64,000 bases of DNA from an uncultured Oscillibacter sp. (GTDB taxonomy: Bacteria; Bacillota; Clostridia; Oscillospirales; Oscillospiraceae). This document shows positions 1 through 8,562 of the stretch, piece after piece. The translations under genes were made by a program, and so were the position numbers. The DNA lies in assembly GCF_910584465.1 (NCBI RefSeq), contig NZ_CAJUBK010000007.1:1-64000 (forward strand), given 5' to 3'. The notes beneath the pieces are model-generated. The model ran no database searches. It saw only the letters and a program-made list of their open reading frames with translations, and was not told the origin of the DNA. The number at the start of each line of letters is the position of its first letter. Positions within the stretch are counted from its first letter, which is position 1.

Positions 1-326
1 ATCCCCTCCGCATCAGAGGTCCTGCACTGCAACCGTACAGTCACGCGGCCAAAACAATCTTTGCAATACTGGTTCACAGCATTTTCGCCGTCCGGGAGGA
101 ACGACTCCAAAAGGACCAAGTCATACCATTCCGGGGCCTTCGCGTCCGCCTTATCATACAAAGCCGTCCTAACGGCGTTGTCCTGCCCGACCAGGAACCT
201 CCCCAGGTCCGCCAGGGAGAGCTGGGCAGTCCCAGAGGCGTCCGTGTCGGTACAGGACGCCATCAGGAGCGTGTCCGTGCTTTTCGGGGCCGAAGCCCGC
301 TGGAGTTCATCCGTTTTGATCGCCAT
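1..326 (-). CDS. Phage tail-region protein, C-terminal part outside window
   Basis: The reading frame opens with ATG at 326, preceded by a good AGGAGGT ribosome site at 334-340, and runs off the left edge after 108 codons without a stop. The product begins MAIKTDELQRASAPKSTDT and contains a Cys-x-x-Cys-like stretch near residue 90. It lies 19 bases downstream of the tail-fibre gene in the same orientation, so it is probably the last structural or fibre-assembly gene of the prophage tail module. I do not recognise the family. Confidence 0.6.
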   Translation of the reverse strand, partial: MAIKTDELQRASAPKSTDTLLMASCTDTDASGTAQLSLADLGRFLVGQDNAVRTALYDKADAKAPEWYDLVLLESFLPDGENAVNQYCKDCFGRVTVRLQCRTSDAEG

Positions 327-345
327 AAAAATACCTCCTGTCAGA

Positions 346-1248
346 TCAAACTTCCGGTTCGTGGTCAAGATCCTTGGGCGGGAGAAGGATCATAGAGCCC
401 GACTGCCGCAGGAACGACGGGTGCGTTTCAGGGCCGTCGCCGTTGTTGTGCTGGTACATATCCCATCTGAGCCGGTACACGATCTTTTCCGTGGCGCTGT
501 GCACCGCCGCCTCCGCGTCCGCCCTGGCCGCGGAGACGGCCTCCGCCTTCGCGGCGGCGATCTTGGCGATCAGGCCCAGGGCCTCCTTGTCGGTATAGGC
601 CCTGGCGCCGGCGGACAGCTGTCCGGCCATGGCCTCCATCGCCGCCAGGATGCCGGCGCTCCGGTCCGGATGGTACACCGCCAGGATGGGTGTCCCCCCG
701 CCCGTCAGCAGCGGCTCCCCGTCCCCCGCCGCCAGCGGCAGCGCCAGCTCGTCCTTCATGATCGAGCGGATGAGTCTATCGATCGTGAGCTTGAACTGGC
801 GGAGGCTCACATAGGCGGCAAGGTCGATGATGCCTTCCACATCCTCAGCCTGCCCGAAGATCGTGTTGACGACGAACTCCGAAACATGAGGGACTTTCCG
901 GACGATATCGGGCTGGTCATACTGCATGATCTGAAACAATGTCTCCCCGATGATCTCCTCGCCGCCGTCACCCAGCAGCTTTGCGTAAAGCCCGATCTGA
1001 TATAACTGGAACTCATGCTCGGCCCGGCGATTATCCAGCTGGAGCCGGACCGTGGCGGCGTCCTCTGTCGGGCTCACATCGATGATGGAGAGATCCATGG
1101 CATAGCCCTGGACCTCCGTCAGTGCCGCCAGCCTCGTTTTATCCACATGGCCGGAGCCGCAGACGGCGCGGGTATATACGAGCCTATGGTCCGGGGCCGC
1201 GCGGAGCATATCGAAGCCGCCGTCCGTTATGACGGTCGTCACACTCAT
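346..1248 (-). CDS. Phage tail fibre / tail-collar-type protein
   Basis: A 300-residue protein. The N-terminal half reads like the phage tail-fibre attachment domain that follows the baseplate genes in Mu- and P2-like phages (start MSVTTVITDGGFDMLRAA). An Ala-rich helical stretch at about residues 185-255 is likely the trimeric shaft. Its ATG overlaps the stop of the upstream tail gene by four bases (ATGA at 1245-1248), so it is translationally coupled. The role would be host recognition at the fibre base. The family call is by position and general character; the exact domain is not certain. Confidence 0.65.
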   Translation of the reverse strand: MSVTTVITDGGFDMLRAAPDHRLVYTRAVCGSGHVDKTRLAALTEVQGYAMDLSIIDVSPTEDAATVRLQLDNRRAEHEFQLYQIGLYAKLLGDGGEEIIGETLFQIMQYDQPDIVRKVPHVSEFVVNTIFGQAEDVEGIIDLAAYVSLRQFKLTIDRLIRSIMKDELALPLAAGDGEPLLTGGGTPILAVYHPDRSAGILAAMEAMAGQLSAGARAYTDKEALGLIAKIAAAKAEAVSAARADAEAAVHSATEKIVYRLRWDMYQHNNGDGPETHPSFLRQSGSMILLPPKDLDHEPEV

Positions 1249-1922
1249 ATGAAGACCTCCTCCCTGTAAGACGAAATGCCGGTCCCAGCAAACGCCGGGA
1301 CATCGAAGGCCCTGTCCCGTACGAGGATGATAGCATCCGCAGAGTTGAGGACCTGTTCCGTGTAGCCGGATACCTGTACGCCCAGATACACTGGGATATC
1401 GAAAGGATCATGGTAAACGGTGAAGTAGGCGAGCCTGCTGGACCCTTCCTTGACTTTTAGGACCTCATCGTAGACCGTGCGGAGCTCTTTGACGGCATCG
1501 GGTCCCCCAGGCCCCAGATGGACCACGAACTCTGCCCAGCGGGCCGGGTCATGGAGATAGACCGGCTCCACCGTGCTCTGCACATAACCAAGGGCGGCCA
1601 TGACGTACTCGATCCCCTTGACCGTCCCGGCCCAGCTGGCGATGATCCCTTTCATGGAAAGCCTCGTGCGGTAGCCCTCATCCGTCTCCCCGGCCAGCCG
1701 CGGCATGTTCCGGTCCTGGCCATGGACGGGGAGCATGACGACGGAGGCGCTGGCGACGTTGGCCTCATCCCGCACGCGGAAGACCGCCTCCTTCAAATCG
1801 TCGAACTCCCGCCCAACGACTCGGAAAAAGATCGCGAATTGGTTGACGATCTGCCTGGTCCTCTTCAATGGTCCGAACAGGAGGCTGAACATATATCCAC
1901 CAAAGGTATCGGATCGCTTCAT
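1245..1922 (-). CDS. Phage baseplate/tail protein (Mu gp48-like, tail protein I type)
   Basis: A 225-residue protein placed directly after a baseplate J protein and before the tail fibre. This is the slot of Mu gp48 or P2 gpI, small proteins that link the baseplate to the fibre. The sequence has the mixed alpha/beta character and internal R-x-G-E-T-D-E-G-Y-R-x-R-L segment often seen in this group. It starts four bases after the previous stop, with GGGGAGGGG inside the end of that gene as ribosome site. A second in-frame Met at residue 11 is a possible alternative start. Confidence 0.7.
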   Translation of the reverse strand: MKRSDTFGGYMFSLLFGPLKRTRQIVNQFAIFFRVVGREFDDLKEAVFRVRDEANVASASVVMLPVHGQDRNMPRLAGETDEGYRTRLSMKGIIASWAGTVKGIEYVMAALGYVQSTVEPVYLHDPARWAEFVVHLGPGGPDAVKELRTVYDEVLKVKEGSSRLAYFTVYHDPFDIPVYLGVQVSGYTEQVLNSADAIILVRDRAFDVPAFAGTGISSYREEVFI

Positions 1923-1926
1923 CCTG

Positions 1927-3057
1927 TCATCCCCTCCCCACCTTCACTGTGACGGCCCCGAGGATGATGACCTTGTCCTTGGCCAGAGAGATATCCTGGG
2001 CGGGCGTCGATACCTTGACATTGACTGCCTCGGAGCAGCCGGAGCGGATCGCATGGTTGATATCCGAGAGCGTCAGCTCATAGAAGCGCCGCCCCCTGCG
2101 TACGGCCAGCAGCTCCGCCAGGATCGCTTGGACACGGTCTTGGATCTCCGCGTCCGTTGAGCCTCCCGTGACGGTCACTGTGACGGCGATATCCTGGACC
2201 ACCGTGACGGAGGACCTGACCAGGATGTCGTCATAAGGCCCGGCGATCTGGCTCACCGCCTCCCGCACGAGGGCCAGGAGCCCTTCCGACGCCTCTCCCG
2301 CCGTGCCTGTGACGATGACGTCTACAGTGCCCTGGCCCCTGGGGTGCTGGCAGTCCGCTTGGGCGAAGAGGACGCCGGGGACGCTCTCGGCGGTATTGAT
2401 GAAGCTGTCCTCGACCGCCCTCTGGGCCAGTTCGGACCAGGAGCGGAGGGTCCGGGTCCGGCAGCTCTCGTCGTCCTCAGTATCGTTGCCCTCCCGTACG
2501 ATCCAGTCCGCGCCGTTCGTCACCTCCACATCGCCGATATAGGTGAGGGAGACGGTGATGCGGCCCTGGGGGACATTGTAACGGCTCCCCTCGCTCTCAG
2601 CTTCTACTAGCACGTCCACCGCCTTGGCCCCCTTCTGGAGGACGGCGGGCTCCAGCGCGAAGAAGCGGAGCTCATCGCCGTTGATGTCCAGACCGGTCTT
2701 GAAGACCTGGCCCTTGGCGATCTTGACCGCTTCGCCGCCCATACCCATACGGGAGACAGTGACGAGCCCCTGGGCCTTCTGCGCTTTCTTCCGTTTTTTG
2801 GAATAGTCCGCCATCTTCAGGTCCAGCCACACGCCGGAAGCGTGGGAGACGAACATCTCGTTCAGCGCCAGCCGGAGCAGTTCCAAAAACTCGATCTTGA
2901 TCCGGAGGGCGATCATGAGCATCGTGTGGAAGACGCCGCCGGAGTGGAAGTTCGAGATCACGAAACCCTCCTCCTCCAGCTCCCGTACCTTCTCCTCCTT
3001 CAGTTCCTCCAGGTTTGGGACCGAGATGACGGCATCCAGGATGTCCTTGTCGATCAT
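1927..3057 (-). CDS. Phage baseplate J-like protein (Mu gp47 type)
   Basis: A 376-residue protein of the baseplate J family, which builds the wedge of contractile phage tails. Supporting features are the N-terminal helical region (IDKDILDAVISVPNLEELKEE), the central beta-rich stretch with the FINTAESVPGV-type segment, and a C-terminal part with the ILAELLAVRRGRRFYELTLSDI-like pattern typical of the family. Length fits (about 350-390). It is linked to both neighbours by tight or overlapping junctions (ATGA at 3054-3057 with the gene before it). It appears intact. Confidence 0.85.
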   Translation of the reverse strand: MIDKDILDAVISVPNLEELKEEKVRELEEEGFVISNFHSGGVFHTMLMIALRIKIEFLELLRLALNEMFVSHASGVWLDLKMADYSKKRKKAQKAQGLVTVSRMGMGGEAVKIAKGQVFKTGLDINGDELRFFALEPAVLQKGAKAVDVLVEAESEGSRYNVPQGRITVSLTYIGDVEVTNGADWIVREGNDTEDDESCRTRTLRSWSELAQRAVEDSFINTAESVPGVLFAQADCQHPRGQGTVDVIVTGTAGEASEGLLALVREAVSQIAGPYDDILVRSSVTVVQDIAVTVTVTGGSTDAEIQDRVQAILAELLAVRRGRRFYELTLSDINHAIRSGCSEAVNVKVSTPAQDISLAKDKVIILGAVTVKVGRG

Positions 3058-3464
3058 GCCGCTGCCACCTCCACGCTGACCGCGCCGACGGTGATATAGA
3101 GCTGCCGGGCCTCCGCCTCTCCCGCGAAGCGGAAGGAGCAGTAGACCTGGAACGCGCCGTCCTGGAAGCCGGCTCGGATCTGGATGGTCTCCGGGAGGAT
3201 GACCTCCCGCTTGTGGAGCTTGCTCCGTATCCGCTGCACGATCTCCAGTCGGGTGAGCTCCGTATCCTCCGCTTGGATGAAGTCATAGAGCCCCCAGCCA
3301 AACTCCTCATCATAGAACAGGTCGCCGGGCTGGGTGAGGGATTCCAGGATGATGTTTTGGTAGAGGCAGTCCAGACCAGAGCAGAGCGGCGGCCCTCCGT
3401 CCGCCGCCTGCGTGAGCTGCCATGCGCTGTCCAGGCGGATATCGGTATCGTAGAGCCCTGTCAT
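3054..3464 (-). CDS. Phage baseplate protein, gp46/gp25-like
   Basis: A 136-residue protein immediately upstream of baseplate J, the position of Mu gp46 or of the P2 W/T4 gp25-like wedge protein. The N-terminal 'TGLYDTDIRLD' and 'NIILESLTQPGDLFYDEEFGWGL' type segments match the way these proteins describe a linear wedge subunit preceding a conserved E-F-G-W-G-L motif. ATGA overlaps link it to both neighbours. Intact. Confidence 0.75.
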   Translation of the reverse strand: MTGLYDTDIRLDSAWQLTQAADGGPPLCSGLDCLYQNIILESLTQPGDLFYDEEFGWGLYDFIQAEDTELTRLEIVQRIRSKLHKREVILPETIQIRAGFQDGAFQVYCSFRFAGEAEARQLYITVGAVSVEVAAA

Positions 3465-3829
3465 AAGCGCACCTCCCCGATGATGGAGGGCGTGAGCTCT
3501 CCATAGGGCAACGCGACGGCAACGACCGCGCCCTGCCGGAACTGCTTTTTTGATCGAATCTGAGGGATAGGCGGATAGTCCGCGTCGGGATCCCCGAAGC
3601 GGTCCAGGACGGTAAGCTCGTATCCATACCAGTAAGCGACGATGTGCCCCCGGTAATAGCTGTCGTGGCGTTCGTCGTTGTGGATGACCAGCTCCGTGAT
3701 CTCGTAGGCGTTTAAACGTTCCACCTTGCTGACGCTGGCGTAGACGACAGCGGGGAGCTTCGCGTGGGGATACTCCTCGGCCACCGTCCTTTTCACGACG
3801 TCTTTCATCATGCGCTGAAGTTCCTGCAT
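3461..3829 (-). CDS. Small phage baseplate/tail protein, gp45-like position
   Basis: A 122-residue protein. The ATG at 3829 is chosen because a GGGGACTT ribosome site lies just upstream; the longer open frame reaching 4084 is only the antisense overlap of the neighbouring gene. It sits between the late-D-like gene and the gp46-like gene, where Mu-like phages carry a baseplate hub or spike component. The C-terminal half is beta-rich, with a Y-x-x-G-x-V-V-A-V-A-L-type strand suggestive of an OB-like fold. Function is inferred from position only. Confidence 0.55.
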   Translation of the reverse strand: MQELQRMMKDVVKRTVAEEYPHAKLPAVVYASVSKVERLNAYEITELVIHNDERHDSYYRGHIVAYWYGYELTVLDRFGDPDADYPPIPQIRSKKQFRQGAVVAVALPYGELTPSIIGEVRL

Positions 3830-3849
3830 CGTAAGTCCCCTCCAGAGAC

Positions 3850-4572
3850 TCAGAAATAAATATGCGTGCGGATGAAGCCGGAGTCGTTGGTGGAGGAGAC
3901 CACCTTCGAGACCCTCTGCTCCCCGCTCACACGAGGGTGTATGATATCGATCTTGTGAGAGTGCTTCACGAAGGGGACGGAGACGGTCTCCAAGTCCCAT
4001 ATACCGCCCATCCGCTCCAGGTGGAGGATATTGACACCGTACTCGAAGGTGTAGATTTTCTCCTGCTTTGGCTCCTCGCCCCAATAGAAAACGCCGTCCG
4101 AGAAGAAGAACGGGAGCCTGAGCCCCCAGGCGGCGTTGACCGTCTCGATCGCCTGGACGGCGTTTTGCCGCCGTATGGGGAGCACTTCCCGCCTCGGGTA
4201 GCTCTTCGAGGAGAGCTCCATGTTGGACACGCCCGCCTTCGCCAGGAAAGCGGAGATGAGCTCTTGGGGCGTAGCGCTGAGGAAGGTGTCGTTGATGATC
4301 GTCTCTTCCAGGAGCAGCATGTCGTCCTTCAGGCTGACCTCATTGGTGCGGTCCCCGCCGTTGTAGGGCTTTGCGACATAGCCGGTGAAGACCCGGCTGA
4401 GGACGCCGTCGTAGCCGAGGAAGACAGCGGCTGGGTCCTTCCTGGCCAGGGCGATCTCTGGCTGGAACGGTTCCGTGAAACGTATCTTCGCCCAGTCGAA
4501 ATGAGAGGACCGGGCGGAGCATACTTCGATCTCGATGCCCTGAGCGAACGAATATCCCCCAGCCTGCGCCAT
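3850..4572 (-). CDS. Phage late-control D-like tail hub protein, 5' end lost
   Basis: A 240-residue product from ATG 4572, matching the gpD/gp44 hub family from its first residues (FAQGIEIEVCSARSS, then DWAKIRFTE and VSLKDDMLLLEETIINDTFL). Homologues carry further N-terminal residues, and there is no ribosome site before 4572. Immediately upstream the sequence becomes the portal gene in another frame. The gene therefore looks like a 5'-truncated copy placed by a deletion. The C-terminal 'NDSGFIRTHIYF' end is complete. Expression, if any, would need read-through from the portal frame. Confidence 0.7.
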   Translation of the reverse strand: MAQAGGYSFAQGIEIEVCSARSSHFDWAKIRFTEPFQPEIALARKDPAAVFLGYDGVLSRVFTGYVAKPYNGGDRTNEVSLKDDMLLLEETIINDTFLSATPQELISAFLAKAGVSNMELSSKSYPRREVLPIRRQNAVQAIETVNAAWGLRLPFFFSDGVFYWGEEPKQEKIYTFEYGVNILHLERMGGIWDLETVSVPFVKHSHKIDIIHPRVSGEQRVSKVVSSTNDSGFIRTHIYF

Positions 4573-4586
4573 GATCTGGGGATAGT

Positions 4587-5072
4587 AAAGTTCCAATGCT
4601 TCTGGTGCCGGGATCTGATCTCCGTCACCACGGTCCGGCCTCCGTCGCTGCCCCACATGATCTCCGAGACGGCAAAGCCCTTGCCGATCGCGTCCAGCAG
4701 GTCGTTCTCCACGTCCTCGAAGCCCTCCATGCCGCCCAGCTGTTCCTCGATGAAGGCGGCGGTCTCCTTGTCCCGAGGCTCGTCGCTGAACGGGATAATC
4801 TCGAAGTCCAGGCCCGTGACGGCGTTCTTCCGGGTCTGGAGCTGACTGAAGAGGTGGGGGTCCTTCTCCTCCATCTCCTCGAACAGCTCCATCTGCCGCA
4901 GCACGTCTCCGGCGTCCGCTTCCTTGAAGATCTCCGCCAGCCGGACCGGCGTCAGGCCGCTGCTGGGATATCCGCTGTATTTGTCCGTCACATGGGCGAC
5001 GGCAATCTCCCGGTACTCCGGGCATCGTACAGGGGGGACCCGATCGGTCTGGCGGCGTCTTCTCCCGCTCAT
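4587..5072 (-). pseudogene. Truncated phage portal protein (Mu gp29-like, DUF935)
   Basis: About 162 residues of the N-terminal part of a Mu gp29-type portal protein are recognisable. They include the L-T-P-V-R-L-A-E-I-F-K-E-A-D-A-G-D segment and the F-A-V-S-E-I-M-W motif. Family members are usually well over 400 residues. Around 4587 the sequence similarity stops and the DNA continues into a tail-hub gene in another frame. The portal frame itself stays open to 4329 but encodes unrelated sequence there. The ATG overlaps the methyltransferase stop (ATGA). The portal cannot form a complete capsid vertex. Confidence 0.75.
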
Positions 5073-5732
5073 ACCACCGCCTCCTCCACGCGCCGCCGGG
5101 CGGTCTCATAATGCCCGCCGTCCAGCTCCATGCCGATGAACCACCGTCCCGTCTTCTTTGCCGCCACCAGCGTGGAGCCGCTTCCGGCGAAGGGGTCCAG
5201 GATGAGGTCCCCCGGTTTCGTGACGCTGGTGATGAGGCTGGCCAGGAGGCCCACGAGCTTCTCCGTGGGATGCACCATCTTGGAGCTGTTGATCTCGGGG
5301 AAGGTGACAAGGTCTTTCGGGCGGTGCCCGGGGAAGCCGTATTTGCCCTTTACTGCGAAGGCGATGTTTTCATGGGAGGGAGCGAACGCCGCCCGGGTGT
5401 CCTCCCATGCCGTGATACACCTTGTCCCAGATCACCTCGCTCTTGACTTGGAAGCCCGCCAGCTTCATCGCGTCGATGAAGGTCTGCTGCACATCCCAGC
5501 GGGTGAAGCAGATTAGGGAGCCCCGGCCTGACTCCCCGGACTTGAGGACCCGGAAGGCGTCGTACAGGAACCAGATAAAAGGAGACTGGTCATTCTTGAC
5601 CTTTGCCCCGGTCTGGGAGACATAGTTGATGCCATAGGGCGGGTCCGTGATGATCGCGTCCACGCTCTCCGCCTCCATCTGCCGCAGCAGTGTGAGGCTG
5701 TCCCCGTGGAGGATGGTGTTTTCCTGGATGAT
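5069..5732 (-). pseudogene. Frameshifted phage DNA methyltransferase (DPPY type)
   Basis: Two frames together encode one adenine/cytosine-N4 methyltransferase of about 220 residues. The first part (5370-5732) has the catalytic DPPYG motif. The second (5069-5399) has the S-adenosylmethionine motif DPFAGSGST and TEKLVGLLASLI. Removing one C from the CC at 5401-5402 restores a continuous frame through GMGDTRAAFAPSHENIAF. A strong AAGGAGGGGG site at 5739-5748 is followed by ACT-ACT-ATC-ATC rather than ATG, so the natural start is either ATC or has been lost; the first ATG is at 5678. The slot between terminase and portal is common for phage-borne methylases. A sequencing error is an alternative to real decay. 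Confidence 0.8.
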
Positions 5733-5749
5733 AGTAGTCCCCCTCCTTT

Positions 5750-7483
5750 TTAGTAAGCTCCGTCCCGGAAGCGCAGAGCCCGGGCTTCGACGCTCTGATA
5801 GTCCGCTCCCCGCCCGGCGTTCACGCCCAGCGCCAGCTTCACCGCCATCTGCAGCCCGTCCGGGCCATCGTCGTTCTTCCCCATGGGGTAGGTCTTCAGC
5901 TGCTCCAGGATCGTCTTATGCTTCTTGCTGAACTTGATATAGCCGTTTTTCACGAACGGCTGCAGGGACTGGATGCGGGCGTCCTTGTTCTGCGTGCTGC
6001 TGATCTCTTCGATGGGGAGATATTCGCCAACAGCCGCCGAGCGCTGCCGCATGATCTCCGCGAAGTAATACTGGAACTGCACTGTCTCTACGCCGAACTT
6101 GTAGTAGGGCCGTTTGAAGTCCCGCTTCAACCGGCGGCTGGCCTCCAGCGCATCTTCGATGATCTGGTCCGGCTTCCGCCGGGCGACGTCAGCGAGCACG
6201 GCGTAGAGGTAGCCGGTGATGGTATCCTTTGCCAGCGCGATGATGGAGCTGGTGTCCGACTTCTTGTTTTTGCCAAGAGACGGGTCGTTGGCCCCGATGA
6301 ACAGGAAGCGCGGGTCCGAGAAGTCCGGTTGCTGCTTCCCCTCATCGTCCCAGAAGTCGAACCACTCCTCTTGGAAGGCGCAATCTGCCGGGTCGATGGG
6401 GTCGTTCTGGATCTCGCTGTTGAAGGCGGCGGGGCCGATGTTGACCCGCTTGCACATGAGGGCGTAGTAGCTCCACTTCTCCTCCCAGAGGACCTCCGTT
6501 CCCTCCAGCATCTCCGCCTTGTTCGCCTCAAAGAAGGCTAGGGCGGTCTCATCATGCTGGGGGTCCGTGAGGCTGGTGTACAGTGCCTCCCAGGCATCCC
6601 ACAGCTCCGTATGCACCGCCCAGCGGATGATGCCCTGGTATCTCCGGGTCTTGTACTCCGGCTTTTTGAAGACGTTGGCAAGCAAAGAATCGTAGTGCAG
6701 CAGGGTCCCGATGTATACGATATCCGTATAGGTATCGCCGCACTCGCTGACAGCCTTGTTGAACCAGCTCAGGAGCTTCCGCCTCTGCTCAGGCGTGTTG
6801 ACGTTCTCGTCGTTCTCCAGGTCGTCGCAGAGGATGAGGTCCGGCCTCCATTGCTTATGGCGGCGGCCCTGGATCTTTTTGCCCGAGCCGATCGCCTCGA
6901 TCTTCGAGCCGTTGGCGAGCAGGATGACCGACGCCTTCCAGACCTTCCCCATGAGCTCTCCAAAGTCCTCTTTCAGAGCAGCGTTCTCCTCCAGCTCCGT
7001 CTTGATGTCCGCCAGGAAGCCCTCGGCCTGTTCGGAGCTGTCCGAGAGGATGATCTCATAGTGCTTGTAGGCGTAGACCGCCGCGTGGATGGAGTCCTTG
7101 AAGGTGAAGGTCGTGCTCTTGGCATGGCCACGGGGGGCTCCGATTACCCGGCGGCAGCCGTCTGCCCGGCCGATCTCCTTCGCCGAAACAGCAGGGTTCA
7201 GGCCCTTCATGACGCCCTCCCGCCAGATTTCGTCCAACTCCCCGTGGAACGCGGGGGACTCCCGGAGGAAGTAGTGGGCAAGGTAGGCCCGCCCGAAGTA
7301 CTCCAGATCAATCGCCCCCAGCTTTCGCCGGAGGCCCTGGGGGCCCGTCAGTTCCGCCCCGGTCCGAAAAGCCCGGAGGAGCTCCGCCCGGCGCTCGGGA
7401 AAACCCTCCTTTCGGACAATGTAATCGAGAAAAAGCTCCCGCTGGTATTCCTGGTCCGCAACCGCCGCACGGTCTATATTCAG
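5750..7483 (-). CDS. Phage terminase large subunit (Mu gp28-like)
   Basis: An ATPase/nuclease that packages DNA into phage heads. Visible are the Walker A-like APRGHAKST, the Walker B-like LILCDDLEND, and a C-terminal nuclease-type region with FIGANDPSLGKNKKSD and DGPDGLQMAVKLAL. The open frame with family-like sequence (DQEYQRELFLDYIVRKEGF) continues back to about 7483, but no ATG, GTG or TTG occurs there before TTG 7237. A CTG at 7483 is the only plausible codon. The first codons were probably lost at a recombination junction with the neighbouring replication gene. Length with the extension, about 577 residues, is normal. Confidence 0.85.
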   Translation of the reverse strand: MNIDRAAVADQEYQRELFLDYIVRKEGFPERRAELLRAFRTGAELTGPQGLRRKLGAIDLEYFGRAYLAHYFLRESPAFHGELDEIWREGVMKGLNPAVSAKEIGRADGCRRVIGAPRGHAKSTTFTFKDSIHAAVYAYKHYEIILSDSSEQAEGFLADIKTELEENAALKEDFGELMGKVWKASVILLANGSKIEAIGSGKKIQGRRHKQWRPDLILCDDLENDENVNTPEQRRKLLSWFNKAVSECGDTYTDIVYIGTLLHYDSLLANVFKKPEYKTRRYQGIIRWAVHTELWDAWEALYTSLTDPQHDETALAFFEANKAEMLEGTEVLWEEKWSYYALMCKRVNIGPAAFNSEIQNDPIDPADCAFQEEWFDFWDDEGKQQPDFSDPRFLFIGANDPSLGKNKKSDTSSIIALAKDTITGYLYAVLADVARRKPDQIIEDALEASRRLKRDFKRPYYKFGVETVQFQYYFAEIMRQRSAAVGEYLPIEEISSTQNKDARIQSLQPFVKNGYIKFSKKHKTILEQLKTYPMGKNDDGPDGLQMAVKLALGVNAGRGADYQSVEARALRFRDGAY

Positions 7484-8362
7484 ATTTTGCCCTCCGCCAT
7501 ATCGTGGGCGACGAGGGCGGTGTAGTAGCTTCCCATAGTGCTTGGGGCGTTGAACAGCACCGCCAGCAGGTATTTCTTGATGTTGCGGATTTTCGTGGTG
7601 TTCTCCCGCATACAGTCCATGACGAACTCGATATGGCCGCTGTTCAGTTTCAGCAGCTTGGCCTTTACCAGCTCGGCGGGGTAGTCGTCACCGGCCACCC
7701 GGATTGTCTTGCGGGCCGTGCAGACGGTTTCCACCAGCAATTCCACGATGCCGTCCAATTCCTCCGGGTCGATCTTGGAGTGGCGCAGGAGGTGGTCGTA
7801 CTCGATATTCTCTTTGATAAGCTCCCGGTAAATCTCAACAGCGCTCTGCGTGGCCGCTTCCGTTCCTTTCCTTTCCGGCGGCGAAGCCGCAACAGCCGCC
7901 CCAGCGGGAGGGGGCGAAAGGGAGGGAATGGAATGGGTAATTGATGGGTCTGTAATTCTTGGGTCTTTACTTTGTATATCTTTAATTTAATTGCGTTGGA
8001 TTTTCCAACGTAGGTTTTCCCGTTGTCGGGTTTTCCAACGACGGTTTATCCAACAACGGCGGCAAAAAAACAGCCTGTTCGTGGATGATGTACTCTTTGC
8101 TGCTGAACTTGCCGCTTTCGTCCGTGGTCTGGTGGCGCTCGATGTACCCGGCCCGCTCCAATTCATTGACGGCGGAACGAATAGCGTCCTTGCTCTCCCG
8201 GTTGATGCAGCACAGGCCGGACAGGGTGTAATCCCAATCTTCCGGGAGTGACAAAATCTGCGACAACAGGCCCTTGGCTTTCAGGGACAGGGATTTGTCC
8301 CGCAGGTGGTAGTTGGACATCACCGTGCACCCCTTGTTCCTCTCCACGCGGAATACTGGCAT
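7480..8362 (-). pseudogene. Frameshifted replication initiator (RepA_N / DUF6017 type)
   Basis: The N-terminal part (8362 to about 7985) is the winged-helix replication initiator domain found on plasmids and conjugative elements of gut clostridia (SNYHLRDKSLSLKAKGLLS, LPEDWDYTLSGL). The C-terminal part (about 7990 to 7480) is the DUF6017 domain (IYRELIKENIEYDHLL, GHIEFVMDCMRENTTKIRNIKKYLL). The two are in different frames. Dropping one A from the TTAAATTAAA tract near 7987 joins them. ATG 8362 has an AAGGAGCGGAG ribosome site. The 3' end runs straight into the phage terminase. Visibly more AT-rich than its surroundings, so acquired DNA. Confidence 0.75.
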
Positions 8363-8393
8363 GGTTCTCCGCTCCTTTCGGCGTCTGGACATG

Positions 8394-8427
8394 AAAAAAC
8401 GCCGCAGACTTTTTTAAATCTGCGGCG
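8394..8427 (-). terminator. Intrinsic terminator upstream of the replication gene
   Basis: A perfect 9-base-pair stem, CGCCGCAGA (8400-8408) with TCTGCGGCG (8419-8427), is followed on the minus strand by six T residues (8394-8399). It would end a minus-strand transcript arriving from the right, just before repA. The gene it once served is no longer present. Confidence 0.75.
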
Positions 8428-8444
8428 TTGGCCGGGACGCAGAA

Positions 8445-8531
8445 ACGGGCGGTTTCTTGCCGACATCGCCCGTTTTCTGTGCTGCTGTTCACTTGTTTGC
8501 GCCGCCCCGTTTTCCGCTGCCCTTAAAAACA
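8445..8531 (-). repeat. 86-base hairpin element, copy A
   Basis: This block aligns without gaps to 14961-15047 at about 70 per cent identity (60 of 86 positions), and 20 of the 26 differences are transitions. It contains an imperfect hairpin (ACGGGCGGTTTC with GACATCGCCCGT). It lies between the repA leader terminator and the IS66 remnant. Strand is assigned so that the hairpin is 3', as an RNA reading toward repA would have it. Function unknown. Confidence 0.55.
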
Positions 8532-8562
8532 TTGATTTTACTGGGGTTTTCCATCTTAATGG

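Noticed and set aside
4573..5310. N-terminal 246 codons of a long frame continuing into the late-D gene
   Set aside because: This part is the portal and methyltransferase region read in the wrong frame; only the section from 4572 resembles phage protein.
7665..7892. 75-codon minus-strand frame rich in Arg and Ser
   Set aside because: Wrong-frame reading of the replication gene; the protein-like sequence is in the neighbouring frame.
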